From contig NZ_CP047941.1 in NCBI RefSeq assembly GCF_014279815.1, positions 1,364,001 to 1,428,000 of the forward strand: DNA of 64,000 bases, in the 5' to 3' direction. The position numbers and the translations under genes were made by a program. Numbering within the stretch: position 1 is the first letter of the stretch; every line of letters begins with the position of its first letter. Below, piece by piece: positions 43,332 to 52,875 of the stretch. The notes under the pieces were generated by a model. That model was not told the DNA's origin and did no database searches. It saw nothing but the letters and a program-made list of their open reading frames with translations. This DNA comes from Synechococcus sp. NOUM97013. GTDB taxonomy: Bacteria > Cyanobacteriota > Cyanobacteriia > PCC-6307 > Cyanobiaceae.

Positions 43332-44552
43332 TCACTCTGGCAGTGAAGTGAGCAGTGTGCCCGGACCATCGGTCATCGCGGACAGGCTTAAACGACGAAC
43401 CCAACCAAGGTGGGCGAGCGCGACCAACGCCACACGACGGATTGGCAGCAGCAGCGGGTGACGATTGGAGAAGAAACGAATCAGCAGATCGGTGGCAAGC
43501 AAGACACCGATGAGGTCCCATCTCCGCCGGCGCGTGTAACGACGGGGCAGTACGCGTGGCTTCAGAGCTCCATCGCGCAGCTGCTGGGTCAAATCCAACA
43601 GATCACTGACATCTCGCCAACAAAGATTCAATCCCTGACCACCAACCGGATGGCAGCGATGCCCTGATTCCCCTACCAACAGCAAGCGTTGGCGATCCAG
43701 TCGTGGTGCAAGGCTCAACTCCAGTGGGAATGCACCAGGCTGGTCCAGCAGTTCCGTAGCCGACAGTTCCTGCGGGAGAAGGGATGTGAGGGCTGTCAGG
43801 AGCTCATCGCTCTTGGACCCTGCACGGTCGCGGCACAGACTGAACGGCGCACTCCAGACGACCTGATAACGATCGTCTCCAATGGGGAGCACGGCCATCG
43901 GGCCTTCAGGACGAAACAGCTCATAGGCCGTAAACGGTTCAGCACCGCTGAGACGAACTTTGGCGGTCAGACATCCCTGTTGATAGCGATGCGACCAATG
44001 CAAAGCCCCTGAACGTTGACGCAGGGAGGAGCGCGGTCCATCAGCAGCAATCATCCAATCCTCAGGAACTAAGAAAGAGGAAGGGCTCAGCTCAATGTCG
44101 GCGACGCCGAATCGCATCGCAACCCGCGGGGACTGCGCAAGACGATCGAGCAGCAGGCGCATCAAAGGACGATGGTCCAGGATCCAACCAATGGCTTCGG
44201 CCTTGCGGTTGGCGTCTCTCAGATCATCGAGAGTGAACCAGGAGGTTTGATGGGTGGCTCGGTCATCGAGCCGCAGCGCTGAAAACGGCGTGAGATTTGC
44301 AGTCAAATCGGACCAAAGTCCTAGCCGTTGAAGCAAACGCCGAGAGGAATGCGTGATGGCGTAGGCACGACTCCGATTAAGAAGCGCTTGGCGGGGAAGT
44401 GAGTCGACTAAGTCAACGGAATGGCCTTGATGAGCCAGCCCCAGCGCCAGTAGTGCTCCGGTAGGGCCAGCTCCAATAACCCTGAAATGACTCAGACCTG
44501 TGGTGGCCAGTGAATCTCGAGCTGGAGAAGCAGTCGTCACCACAGCAGTCAA
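43332..44552 (-). CDS. FAD-dependent monooxygenase (UbiH/Coq6-like)
   Basis: The 406-residue flavoprotein shows the FAD Rossmann motif FRVIGAGPTGALLALGLAHQ, the DG-type motif WMIAADGPRSSLRQ, and the family motif LLVGESGHRCHPVGGQGLNL. C-terminal helices include a membrane-associating stretch (LLIRFFSNRHPLLLPIRRVALVAL). Relatives hydroxylate ubiquinone precursors; here a quinone or carotenoid substrate is possible, but none is shown. It is transcribed just after the hli gene, with 5 bases between. Confidence 0.86.
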   Translation of the reverse strand: MTAVVTTASPARDSLATTGLSHFRVIGAGPTGALLALGLAHQGHSVDLVDSLPRQALLNRSRAYAITHSSRRLLQRLGLWSDLTANLTPFSALRLDDRATHQTSWFTLDDLRDANRKAEAIGWILDHRPLMRLLLDRLAQSPRVAMRFGVADIELSPSSFLVPEDWMIAADGPRSSLRQRSGALHWSHRYQQGCLTAKVRLSGAEPFTAYELFRPEGPMAVLPIGDDRYQVVWSAPFSLCRDRAGSKSDELLTALTSLLPQELSATELLDQPGAFPLELSLAPRLDRQRLLLVGESGHRCHPVGGQGLNLCWRDVSDLLDLTQQLRDGALKPRVLPRRYTRRRRWDLIGVLLATDLLIRFFSNRHPLLLPIRRVALVALAHLGWVRRLSLSAMTDGPGTLLTSLPE

Positions 44553-44557
44553 ATCGT

Positions 44558-44809
44558 TCAGCCGATACCCAGGAGACCACGCGTGAAGGCTTCACCACCC
44601 AGGGCGAGCTCAGTGGCGAGGAGGGCAATGAAGCCGAGCATGGCCATGCGACCGTTCAGCTTCTCGGCGCGCTCGTGGAAACCCCAGCCGCTTTCAGTGT
44701 CGACCACCTCCATGCGGGGCTCAGTGGCGAAAGCATTCAGGCGGCCACCATCCTCGGTAGTGACGCTGGCACCGCGAATGGTGGGAGCGTTGGAAGGAGC
44801 CTGGGACAT
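44558..44809 (-). CDS. hli: High-light-inducible chlorophyll a/b-binding-like protein
   Basis: The start ATG 44809 (MSQAPSNAPTIRGASV) gives 83 residues. The single membrane helix carries the Hlip/CAB motif ERAEKLNGRMAMLGFIALLATELAL with chlorophyll-binding Glu, Asn and Arg. Hlips bind chlorophyll and carotenoid and protect photosystem intermediates under high light. A longer start at 44887 would run through the upstream gene. A near-consensus HLR1 box lies 16 bases upstream, consistent with light-stress control. Confidence 0.93.
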   Translation of the reverse strand: MSQAPSNAPTIRGASVTTEDGGRLNAFATEPRMEVVDTESGWGFHERAEKLNGRMAMLGFIALLATELALGGEAFTRGLLGIG

Positions 44810-44824
44810 GATGAACCTGTCTTC

Positions 44825-44840
44825 TTTACACAGCTTAACA
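44825..44840 (+). promoter_or_regulatory. HLR1-like motif upstream of hli
   Basis: TTTACACAGCTTAACA at 44825-44840 fits (G/T)TTACA-WWNNW-TTACA in 14 of 16 positions: the first half is exact (TTTACA), one W is C, and the second half is TAACA. HLR1 is bound by RpaB at hli and other light-responsive genes in cyanobacteria. Here it is on the plus strand, 16 to 31 bases upstream of the hli start, closer than typical promoter sites. Confidence 0.4.
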
Positions 44841-44846
44841 CGCTTA

Positions 44847-45500
44847 TTAAGAACTTTTACGCAACCGCATTCGGCAAAGATCCTCAAAGGCAGGACGCAG
44901 CAAGAACGGATACTCGCCGACCCAAAGTCTCAGCTCGGGCAACCAGGCATCACTCAATGCCCCGACGCGGGAAAAGTCTTTGCGTTCGCTGAGCACCAGA
45001 CAACGAATCAGCACTCCGGCTCGAATGGCGGAATGGGTTTTGGCCATTGGAAAACTGACGCGACCCAGATATCCGTCTTCATCCGCCAGCTCAAGGATCA
45101 TCCAGGTCCTCCGGTTCTCCACCAGCTCCAACCGGCCGTTGGCGTCTGCCTGCTCACGCTGATTCTCAACGCGCTCACGGGTGTAGGCATCGACCACCTC
45201 CCCTTCAAACAACGCAGCTGAGGGGTAACGCCGCAAGGTGGCATTGCGCCGACCCGCCTCAAGAATGGGCCCCCAGAGGATGTACAGCAGAAGCACCACA
45301 CCCGCCACCAGCCATACCGATCCCCAACGGTTAAAAGACAGGCTCTGACTGATCAACAGGGTGATCACGCCGCCGATGCCTGAAATCAGAAGTCGCTGCA
45401 GAATCTTGCGGGGATCTCCGAGCATGGCCTGGAACTGCGTTCCAGTGGCCACAGCCGGAATCAGCCTCTGCAGTTCACCGGGCCTTAGAGGAATGAGCAT
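44847..45500 (-). CDS. Conserved membrane protein of unknown function
   Basis: The 217-residue protein has two or three hydrophobic stretches (RLLISGIGGVITLLISQSL, VWLVAGVVLLLYILWGPIL) and a soluble C-terminal half (LFEGEVVDAYTRERVENQRE ... GRVSFPMAKTHSAIRAGVLI). Similar proteins in cyanobacteria are sometimes labelled phosphate ABC transporter permease, which I do not support from sequence. Its stop lies just upstream of the HLR1-like box, within 40 bases of the hli start. Confidence 0.65.
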   Translation of the reverse strand: MLIPLRPGELQRLIPAVATGTQFQAMLGDPRKILQRLLISGIGGVITLLISQSLSFNRWGSVWLVAGVVLLLYILWGPILEAGRRNATLRRYPSAALFEGEVVDAYTRERVENQREQADANGRLELVENRRTWMILELADEDGYLGRVSFPMAKTHSAIRAGVLIRCLVLSERKDFSRVGALSDAWLPELRLWVGEYPFLLRPAFEDLCRMRLRKSS

Positions 45501-45506
45501 GACGAC

Positions 45507-46358
45507 TCAGAGCAGGCGTTCGAGGCCGTAGACAAGTGCCGAAAGCTGGCGGACCTTGCGCACGCAAAGCAGAACCCCTGGCATATAAGCGGATCGGTCA
45601 ATCGTGTCGTGGCGAAGGGTGTAGGTCTCACCAGGGGCACCGAACATCACTTCCTGATGGGCCACAAGACCAGGAAGACGAAGGGAGTGAAGCCGGAGAC
45701 CGCTGGGGCGCTGACCACCACGACTGCCTTCGAGGGACTCGTGCTCTTCCACTTCCGCAGCATTGAAGGTTTTCCCCAGTTCCTCCATCAGCTCTGCTGT
45801 CTTGATGCAGGTGCCACTGGGGGCATCCGCCTTGCGGTTGTGGTGAAGTTCCGTCAGTTCCGCATGGTCATAGAAACGCGCCGCTGCGGCCGCTGCCTGC
45901 TGAAGCAGCACCATGCCCACCGAAAAGTTTGGAATCACAGCTCCACCCACCGAAGCCTTCTCGGAAAACGTCTGCAGATCCTGCAGCTGCTCAGGCGAAA
46001 GTCCGGTGGTACCGATCACGGGATGCACCCCATAGGCGATTGCAGCCCTGGTGTTGCCGTAAACAACCGATGGATGTGTGAAATCCACCATCACCGCCCC
46101 CTGCCCAGGGCCCGCATCCCGCACAGCCTGGCTCGTAGCACAAAGACAACCTTCAAGGTCGGCGGTGACAGCGACCTCAAGTTCCCCCAGTCCAAGCAAC
46201 TCGCCGACATCGGCTCCTTCCTTGCCCGGTGTCGTATCAACCGCCCCTACCAGGTGACAGTCGGGAGATGCCTGCACGGCGCGAATCACCTCAGCTCCCA
46301 TGCGCCCCAGGGCTCCAGTCACCAGCACTGGGATCGAAGGATTGGAGGAAGCGCTCAT
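45507..46358 (-). CDS. dapB: 4-hydroxy-tetrahydrodipicolinate reductase
   Basis: DapB reduces hydroxy-tetrahydrodipicolinate in the lysine/diaminopimelate pathway. The 283-residue protein has [53 protein letters not shown], the catalytic [14 protein letters not shown] and [15 protein letters not shown]. It is divergent from chlH, with 118 bases between. It ends 7 bases from the following gene on the same strand. Confidence 0.95.
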   Translation of the reverse strand: MSASSNPSIPVLVTGALGRMGAEVIRAVQASPDCHLVGAVDTTPGKEGADVGELLGLGELEVAVTADLEGCLCATSQAVRDAGPGQGAVMVDFTHPSVVYGNTRAAIAYGVHPVIGTTGLSPEQLQDLQTFSEKASVGGAVIPNFSVGMVLLQQAAAAAARFYDHAELTELHHNRKADAPSGTCIKTAELMEELGKTFNAAEVEEHESLEGSRGGQRPSGLRLHSLRLPGLVAHQEVMFGAPGETYTLRHDTIDRSAYMPGVLLCVRKVRQLSALVYGLERLL

Positions 46359-46376
46359 GCGGGAGATGGATCTCGG

Positions 46377-46405
46377 TTGAGCCTATGGGGCTGCCGGGTT
46401 GTAAC
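46377..46405 (+). promoter_or_regulatory. Possible sigma70-type promoter for chlH
   Basis: TTGAGC (46377-46382) and TGTAAC (46400-46405) are separated by 17 bases, giving a 5' leader of about 65 bases to the chlH ATG at 46477. The match is moderate; other start sites in the gap are possible. Confidence 0.3.
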
Positions 46406-46476
46406 ACCGAGGTTGTGGAACAACGCAGTGATGGCCTGTCGGCCGTAAGGTTCTTCACATAGCTAAAAGTGCGCCG

Positions 46477-49400
46477 ATGTTCACACAGGTCCGCTCCGCC
46501 GAACGCCGCGTTGCTCCTGTGGAGGGTCAAAACCACAAATCCGTGATGAAAGCGGTGTACGTGGTTCTTGAGCCCCAGTACCAGAACGCACTCACCCAGG
46601 CGGCAACGGCACTCAATGCTGCCAACGGAGATCTTGGCATCGATCTCTGCGGCTACCTGATTGAGGAGCTGCGGGACGAAACCAATTACGAAAACTTCAA
46701 GCGCGACGTATCCGAAGCGGATGTGTTCGTTGCTTCCTTGATCTTCATCGAGGATCTGGCGCAAAAGGTGGTGGATGCCGTCGCTCCCCATCGCGATCGC
46801 CTGAAGGCTGCAGTGGTCTTCCCCTCGATGCCGGAGGTGATGCGCCTGAACAAGCTGGGCAGCTTCTCGATGGCTCAGCTGGGTCAGAGCAAGAGCGCCA
46901 TCGCAGGCTTCATGAAGAAGCGAAAGGAAGCCGGTGGTGCCGGTTTCCAGGACGCGATGCTCAAGCTCTTGAACACGCTCCCAACCGTTCTCAAGTACCT
47001 GCCGGTTGAGAAGGCCCAGGACGCCAGAAGCTTCATGCTCAGCTTCCAATACTGGCTTGGCGGCACCCCGGACAACCTCCGCAACTTCCTGCTGATGTTG
47101 GCGGATAAATACGTGTTCCCTGCGGCCGAAGGTGAGGATCGGCCCGAGATGCAGGTGGCTGACCCCGAGGTGTTCCCCGACCTTGGCATCTGGCACCCCC
47201 TCGCACCAACCATGTTCGAGGACCTGAAGGAGTACCTCAACTGGACCGCAAGCCGCACCGATCTCTCCGAAGAAGCCCGCAAAGGACCGGTGATCGGCCT
47301 GGTGCTGCAGCGCAGCCACATCGTCACTGGTGACGATGCCCACTACGTCGCCACCATCCAGGAGCTGGAATTCCGCGGCGCCCGGGTGATTCCGGTTTTC
47401 TGTGGTGGCCTGGACTTTTCTAAGCCAGTCAACACTTTCTTCTACGACCCGTTGAATCCGGAACAGCCACTGGTGGACGGCACCGTCTCCCTCACCGGTT
47501 TTGCGCTGGTCGGTGGCCCCGCTCGTCAGGATCACCCCAAGGCGATCGAGTCGCTCAAGAAGCTAAACCGGCCCTACATGGTGGCTCTTCCCCTGGTGTT
47601 CCAAACCACCCAGGAATGGGAAGACAGTGACCTGGGACTGCACCCTGTTCAGGTGGCACTCCAGATCGCGATTCCCGAACTGGATGGCGCCATCGAACCA
47701 ATCGTGCTCTCCGGTCGCGACGACGCCACCGGTAAAGCCCACACGCTTCAGGATCGCGTCGACGCCATTGCGGAGCGAGCTATTCGCTGGTCATCCCTGC
47801 GGATCAAGCCGCGCGTCGAGAAGAAACTGGCAATCACAGTGTTCAGTTTCCCTCCCGACAAGGGCAACGTCGGCACAGCGGCCTACCTCGATGTGTTCGG
47901 CTCCATCCACCGCGTGATGGAGGAAATGAAGGCCCAGGGCTACGACGTGCAGGATCTGCCGCCCAACCCACGCGCCCTGCTGGAAGCGGTGATTAACGAT
48001 GCCGACGCCATGGAGGGTTCACCAGAGCTGTCGATCGCCCACCGCATGAGCGTTGAGGAATACGAACGCCTCACGCCCTATTCCGAACGACTCGAGGAGA
48101 ACTGGGGCAAGCCACCTGGCAACCTCAACAGCGACGGCCAGAACCTGCTCGTTTTCGGTCGCCACTTCGGCAACGTTTTTGTTGGCGTTCAGCCCACCTT
48201 CGGCTACGAGGGTGATCCCATGCGCTTGCTCTATTCCCGTAGTGCCAGCCCCCACCACGGCTTCGCGGCTTATTACACCTATCTCCAGAAAATCTGGAAA
48301 GCGGATGCGGTGCTGCACTTCGGCACCCACGGCTCTCTTGAGTTCATGCCTGGCAAGCAGATGGGCATGAGCGAAACCTGTTACCCCGACTCCCTCATCG
48401 GAGCCCTGCCGAACCTCTATTACTACGCAGCCAACAACCCTTCAGAAGCGACGATCGCCAAGCGACGCGGCTACGCCTCCACGATCAGCTACCTCACCCC
48501 TCCCGCAGAAAATGCTGGTCTTTACAAAGGTCTGAAGGAGTTGGGAGAGCTGGTGGGCTCCTATCAGCAGCTGCGTGAAGGTGGCCGCGGTGTGCAGATC
48601 GTCAACACCATCATCGAAACGGCACGTCAGTGCAATCTCGATAAAGACGTCGACCTGCCTGACGACGATTCCTCGACCCTTGATCTCGAAGGACGTGATG
48701 CTCTGGTCGGTGCGGTGTATCGCCAGCTGATGGAGATCGAAAGCCGGCTGCTCCCCTGTGGTCTGCACACCATCGGCAAGCCTCCAACAGCGGAGGAAGC
48801 GATCGCAACGCTGGTCAACATCGCTGCGCTCGAGCGCGAAGAGGACGAATTGCGCTCCCTTCCCGGCCTGCTCGCCGAGGCCATGGGCCGCACCATCGAA
48901 GACATCTACAAAGGCAACGACGAAGGCGTTCTCGCCGATGTGGAGCTCAACCGCACTATCACGGAGACATCCAGGGCAGCCATCGGCGCGATGGTTCGCA
49001 GCCTCACTGGCAGCGACGGTCGCGTGAGCATGCGCAACAGCTTCGGTTGGTTCTACGACCTGCTGGCCAAGTTCGGCTTCAAACTTCCCTCCCCCTGGCT
49101 GCGTGCCTGCTGCAGCGCAGGCTTTGTTCAGATCGATTCCACCGAGCTCGACAAGCTGTTCGCTTATCTGCGTTTCTGCCTCGAACAGGTGTGTGCCGAT
49201 ATGGAAATGGAGAGTCTGCTCAAGGCTCTTGATGGCGAGTACATCCTTCCTGGCCCAGGTGGCGATCCGATCCGCAACCCCGGGGTGCTGCCCAGTGGCA
49301 AGAACATCCACGCTCTCGACCCCCAAGCCATTCCCACCCGTGCTGCAGTGGCCGCAGCCAAAGGTGTTGTCGACAAATTGATCGAACGTCAGCGTGAAGA

Positions 49401-50487
49401 GCAGGGCACCTGGCCTGAAACCATCGCCTGCGTGCTTTGGGGAACCGACAACATCAAGACCTACGGCGAATCGCTAGCTCAGATCCTCTGGTTTGTGGGT
49501 GTCAAACCGATGCCGGACTCCGTTGGTCGCGTCAACAAGCTTGAGCTGATTCCCCTTGAAGAACTCGGACGCCCCCGCATTGATGTGGTGGTGAATTGTT
49601 CTGGTGTGTTCCGCGATCTGTTCATCAATCAGATGGCCCTGATCGATCAGGCCGTGAAGATGGCCGCAGAAGCGGACGAACCTCTTGATCAGAACTTTGT
49701 GCGCAAGCATGCGCTCGAACAGGCTGAAAAAGAGGGAACTTCGCTGCGTGACGCGGCCTGCCGTGTCTTCTCTAATGCCAGCGGCAGCTACAGCTCCAAC
49801 GTGAACCTCGCGGTGGAGAACAGCACCTGGGAAGAGGAAGGTGAATTGCAGGAGATGTATCTCTCCCGCAAAACCTTCGCGTTCAACGCCGACAATCCCG
49901 GTGAAATGAACCAGAAGCGGGAGGTCTTCGAGAATGTGATGAAGACTGCCGATGTGACCTTCCAGAACCTCGACTCCGCGGAGATCTCCCTCACGGACGT
50001 CAGCCACTACTTCGACTCCGACCCCACCAAGCTGATTGCTGGCCTCCGGGACGACGGCAAGGCACCCACCAGCTACATCGCGGACACCACCACCGCCAAC
50101 GCGCAGGTTCGCTCGCTCAGTGAAACGATCCGCCTGGATTCACGCACCAAGCTGCTGAATCCCAAGTGGTACGAAGGCATGCTCGACTCCGGTTACGAAG
50201 GCGTGCGTGAAGTGGCCAAGCGCCTCAACTTCACCCTCGGTTGGAGTGCCACCAGCGGCGCCGTCGACAACTTCGTCTACGAAGAAGCCAACGAAACCTT
50301 CATCAATGACCCAGAGATGCGCAAGCGTTTACTGGAGCTGAACCCCAACAGCTTCCGCCAGATCGTTGGCACGCTGCTCGAAGTGCACGGTCGCGGCTAC
50401 TGGGAGACGTCCGATGAAAACATCGAACAGCTCCAAGAGCTCTACCAAGAGGTTGAGGACCGGATTGAAGGTGTCACGACAGCCTGA
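46477..50487 (+). CDS. chlH: Magnesium chelatase subunit ChlH
   Basis: ChlH is the porphyrin-binding subunit that, with ChlI and ChlD, inserts Mg2+ into protoporphyrin IX at the branch to chlorophyll. The 1336-residue protein is near the family length. It shows [36 protein letters not shown], the central [28 protein letters not shown] (metal-chelatase core), and the C-terminal [21 protein letters not shown]. Start ATG 46477 gives the usual N-terminus. The chlI and chlD genes are not in the window. Confidence 0.98.
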   Translation: MFTQVRSAERRVAPVEGQNHKSVMKAVYVVLEPQYQNALTQAATALNAANGDLGIDLCGYLIEELRDETNYENFKRDVSEADVFVASLIFIEDLAQKVVDAVAPHRDRLKAAVVFPSMPEVMRLNKLGSFSMAQLGQSKSAIAGFMKKRKEAGGAGFQDAMLKLLNTLPTVLKYLPVEKAQDARSFMLSFQYWLGGTPDNLRNFLLMLADKYVFPAAEGEDRPEMQVADPEVFPDLGIWHPLAPTMFEDLKEYLNWTASRTDLSEEARKGPVIGLVLQRSHIVTGDDAHYVATIQELEFRGARVIPVFCGGLDFSKPVNTFFYDPLNPEQPLVDGTVSLTGFALVGGPARQDHPKAIESLKKLNRPYMVALPLVFQTTQEWEDSDLGLHPVQVALQIAIPELDGAIEPIVLSGRDDATGKAHTLQDRVDAIAERAIRWSSLRIKPRVEKKLAITVFSFPPDKGNVGTAAYLDVFGSIHRVMEEMKAQGYDVQDLPPNPRALLEAVINDADAMEGSPELSIAHRMSVEEYERLTPYSERLEENWGKPPGNLNSDGQNLLVFGRHFGNVFVGVQPTFGYEGDPMRLLYSRSASPHHGFAAYYTYLQKIWKADAVLHFGTHGSLEFMPGKQMGMSETCYPDSLIGALPNLYYYAANNPSEATIAKRRGYASTISYLTPPAENAGLYKGLKELGELVGSYQQLREGGRGVQIVNTIIETARQCNLDKDVDLPDDDSSTLDLEGRDALVGAVYRQLMEIESRLLPCGLHTIGKPPTAEEAIATLVNIAALEREEDELRSLPGLLAEAMGRTIEDIYKGNDEGVLADVELNRTITETSRAAIGAMVRSLTGSDGRVSMRNSFGWFYDLLAKFGFKLPSPWLRACCSAGFVQIDSTELDKLFAYLRFCLEQVCADMEMESLLKALDGEYILPGPGGDPIRNPGVLPSGKNIHALDPQAIPTRAAVAAAKGVVDKLIERQREEQGTWPETIACVLWGTDNIKTYGESLAQILWFVGVKPMPDSVGRVNKLELIPLEELGRPRIDVVVNCSGVFRDLFINQMALIDQAVKMAAEADEPLDQNFVRKHALEQAEKEGTSLRDAACRVFSNASGSYSSNVNLAVENSTWEEEGELQEMYLSRKTFAFNADNPGEMNQKREVFENVMKTADVTFQNLDSAEISLTDVSHYFDSDPTKLIAGLRDDGKAPTSYIADTTTANAQVRSLSETIRLDSRTKLLNPKWYEGMLDSGYEGVREVAKRLNFTLGWSATSGAVDNFVYEEANETFINDPEMRKRLLELNPNSFRQIVGTLLEVHGRGYWETSDENIEQLQELYQEVEDRIEGVTTA

Positions 50488-50515
50488 TGTAGGTCGACCG
50501 CAAAACAGTGATCTC

Positions 50516-50543
50516 AGGCCGGTGAGCAATCACCGGCCTTTTT
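50516..50543 (+). terminator. Intrinsic terminator of chlH
   Basis: A 10-bp stem (AGGCCGGTGA, 50516-50525, and its complement from 50530 to 50539) with a GCAA tetraloop is followed by T4-5 to 50543. It lies 29 bases after the chlH stop. Confidence 0.92.
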
Positions 50544-50578
50544 GATGTCCATCAGATTGAGGCCTGAGCCAATTCAGA

Positions 50579-50983
50579 TCAGAGAGGACGCGCACAGCGC
50601 TGATCACAGAGCTGATCCAGGGTCTGACGCCCTGTGATTCTGAGCCGGAAGCGGGCCCACACCCCATAGGCAGCATTCAGCACTTCACCCAACACAGGCC
50701 AGGTCGTGGGTGCATAAATCCAACCGAGGCCGATCAAGCGGTAGGCCTCACGGAACACCGCGACATCGGTGAGCACGGTGCCATCGGCCTGGATGGCATG
50801 GATCCTGGCCATAGCCTGCCGATAGGTGATCCCTGACCAGTGCTCAGGACGGTAATCCTGTGCGTCAACATCCACGAAACGGATGGATCCCTGACGATCA
50901 CGGCGGGTCAAAAACGTCACTTCACGGACGCAGAGAGGGCAACCTCCGTCGTAGAGGAGCGTGAGCTCCGGGCTCGTGCTCAT
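50579..50983 (-). CDS. DCC family thiol-disulfide oxidoreductase (DUF393)
   Basis: The 134-residue protein carries the family motif LLYDGGCPLCVREVTFLTRR near the start, then VDVDAQDYRPEHW, ARIHAIQADGTVLTDVAVFR and a hydrophobic C-terminal helix (GLGWIYAPTTWPVL). The Cys-Pro-Leu-Cys pair suggests thiol-disulfide exchange, but the client is unknown. It lies after the chlH terminator, convergent. Confidence 0.87.
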   Translation of the reverse strand: MSTSPELTLLYDGGCPLCVREVTFLTRRDRQGSIRFVDVDAQDYRPEHWSGITYRQAMARIHAIQADGTVLTDVAVFREAYRLIGLGWIYAPTTWPVLGEVLNAAYGVWARFRLRITGRQTLDQLCDQRCARPL

Positions 50984-51023
50984 GCAAGAAGTTCAGCAAC
51001 GGCAACAGTTCTAGCCAGTTCGC

Positions 51024-51857
51024 TCATGCGGTCCGCTGTACCGCCGCTGCCATCCTGACCACCTGGCTGATCGGCCCGACATCGTGAACGCGCAACACCT
51101 GCACACCGGCAGCGACAGCCCTGGCACAGACGGCAGCGGTTCCCCAGATCCTGGCCCGAGCCCGTGGCTCATCGAGTACTGCACCGATGAAGCGTTTGCG
51201 AGACGGACCGAGCAGAAGAGGAATGTCATCCCGTTGCAGCTCCTCCAATCGGCACAAGAGTTCCAGGTTCTGCGCATTGGTCTTGGCGAACCCAAGACCT
51301 GGATCCCAGATCAGTTGCTCCCGCCGCAGACCGGCAGCCAGGGCACGATCCCTGCTTTGGCGGAGCTCATTGAGCACACCTGTCACAACTCCCTGAGCGC
51401 CGTAGTCCGTGCACGCATCCATCGTGCTGCTGTCACCCCTGCTGTGCATCAACACATAGGGGCAACCGGCCTCCGCCACCAGAGGATGCATTGCGGGGTC
51501 CCGCCGGCCACCGCTGACATCATTGATCCAGTCAGCTCCAGCTTCCAGAGCAGCTTCCGCCACCGGTGCCAGAAAGGTGTCGACGGAAATGATCAGCTGG
51601 GGATGGGCTGATCGAATCGCACTGAGAGAGGGAAGCAAGCGCCTGATCTCCTCTTCAGCACCCACCTCCTCTGCTCCCGGTCGTGTGCTCTGAGCCCCGA
51701 GATCCAACACATCCGCCCCAGCAGACACCTGCTTGGAGACCTCTTTGAGGGCCAGATCAAGCCGGTTGAAGCGGCCACCGTCACTGAAGGAATCAGGGGT
51801 GAGGTTGACCACCCCCATCACAGCCGGACGTTCACCCCAGCAAGCCGGACGTCGCAT
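51024..51857 (-). CDS. folP: Dihydropteroate synthase
   Basis: FolP joins p-aminobenzoate to dihydropterin diphosphate in folate synthesis and is the sulfonamide target. The 277-residue TIM-barrel shows VMGVVNLTPDSFSDGGRF, LDLGAQSTRPGAEEVGAEEE, ISVDTFLAPVAEAALEAGAD, WINDVSGGRRDPAM, and DPGLGFAKTNAQNLELL with the Lys. The product ends near HDVGPISQVVRMA. tpiA lies immediately upstream on the same strand, 6 bases away. Confidence 0.95.
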   Translation of the reverse strand: MRRPACWGERPAVMGVVNLTPDSFSDGGRFNRLDLALKEVSKQVSAGADVLDLGAQSTRPGAEEVGAEEEIRRLLPSLSAIRSAHPQLIISVDTFLAPVAEAALEAGADWINDVSGGRRDPAMHPLVAEAGCPYVLMHSRGDSSTMDACTDYGAQGVVTGVLNELRQSRDRALAAGLRREQLIWDPGLGFAKTNAQNLELLCRLEELQRDDIPLLLGPSRKRFIGAVLDEPRARARIWGTAAVCARAVAAGVQVLRVHDVGPISQVVRMAAAVQRTA

Positions 51858-51862
51858 CCGGC

Positions 51863-52594
51863 TTAGGCGGCTTGGTAGTTCGCGATGCGAGCGAAGCTTT
51901 CCGGGTCCAGCGACGCGCCACCCACCAGCACGCCATCAATGTCACTCATGCCCATGAGCTCATCGATATTGCCGGGCTTCACGGAGCCGCCGTACTGGAT
52001 CACGAGGTCCGGAGCTCCCACCCAGCTGCGGATCAAGCCGCAGATTCGATTGGCCTCAGCAGACTCACAGGTCTTGCCTGTACCGATGGCCCAGATGGGT
52101 TCGTAGGCCACCACCAGACGGCTGGGATCAAGACCTTCCAGTCCCTGCTCCACCTGACGACGGATCACACGCTCGGCCTCACCACGGCTGCGCTGTTCAT
52201 CACTCTCACCCACGCAAACGATCGGAATCAGTCCGTTGGCCTGGGCAGAACGCGCCCGGTGATTGATCTGTTCGTCGCTTTCGCTGAAGTATTTGCGCGG
52301 TTCGCTGTGACCGACGATCGCGTAACGGACCCCGTGCTCCTCGAGCATCGCTGGAGAAATCTCGGCGGTGAAGGCCCCCTGAGCTTCCCAGTGAACGTTC
52401 TGACTGGAAATCTGCACGCGCGAACCTGAACTCGCTTCCGCCATGGTGCTGATGGCCGTAAAGGGAGGGGCCACCACCACATGGCGATCGTCAGGGGTCT
52501 CGGCGATCAGTGGAAGGAACGTGCTCAACCAGTCCCGGGTCTGGGCACAGGTCATGTGCATCTTCCAGTTTCCAGCGATCACCGGTTTGCGCAC
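51863..52594 (-). CDS. tpiA: Triose-phosphate isomerase
   Basis: TpiA interconverts DHAP and glyceraldehyde 3-phosphate. The 243-residue protein has [19 protein letters not shown], the catalytic His region [16 protein letters not shown], the catalytic Glu in [21 protein letters not shown], and the phosphate-loop [16 protein letters not shown]. It lies upstream of folP on the minus strand and belongs with the Calvin-cycle and glycolytic genes of the window. Confidence 0.97.
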   Translation of the reverse strand: MRKPVIAGNWKMHMTCAQTRDWLSTFLPLIAETPDDRHVVVAPPFTAISTMAEASSGSRVQISSQNVHWEAQGAFTAEISPAMLEEHGVRYAIVGHSEPRKYFSESDEQINHRARSAQANGLIPIVCVGESDEQRSRGEAERVIRRQVEQGLEGLDPSRLVVAYEPIWAIGTGKTCESAEANRICGLIRSWVGAPDLVIQYGGSVKPGNIDELMGMSDIDGVLVGGASLDPESFARIANYQAA

Positions 52595-52653
52595 TCTTGC
52601 GTCCTCTGCAGTTCAGCAGCAGCCAACTTACGTTCCAGCGCGGGAAATCTGAC

Positions 52654-52836
52654 TCAGATGTCGGTGACGATGGCCTGATCGGTGCCCATCGACACATGAT
52701 CGCCCACATGAAGCTGGCGACCGCGCTGGGTGATGACGCAGTCATTCACCGCCACTTCACCTGCTTGGATGCGCATCTTGGCCTCACCACCCGTACCGAC
52801 CCAGCCTTTCCATTTCAGGAACTGATCAAGGCGCAT
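52654..52836 (-). CDS. S4-domain RNA-binding protein
   Basis: ATG 52836 gives 60 residues: MRLDQFLKWKGWVGTGGEAK, MRIQAGEVAVNDCVITQRGR and LHVGDHVSM, the S4/YbcJ-type RNA-binding fold in which the Arg-Leu-Asp-x-Phe-Leu-Lys segment and the tight turn bind structured RNA. An in-frame ATG at 52860 would add a hydrophobic octapeptide. It is divergent from the ABC exporter, 39 bases apart. Confidence 0.85.
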   Translation of the reverse strand: MRLDQFLKWKGWVGTGGEAKMRIQAGEVAVNDCVITQRGRQLHVGDHVSMGTDQAIVTDI

Positions 52837-52875
52837 CGGGAGAAAAACGAGAAAGACCATTGATAGTGTGACGCG

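Noticed and set aside
44847-45500. Label as phosphate ABC transporter permease
   Set aside because: The sequence has only two or three hydrophobic stretches and no EAA-type permease motif, so the common database label is not supported.
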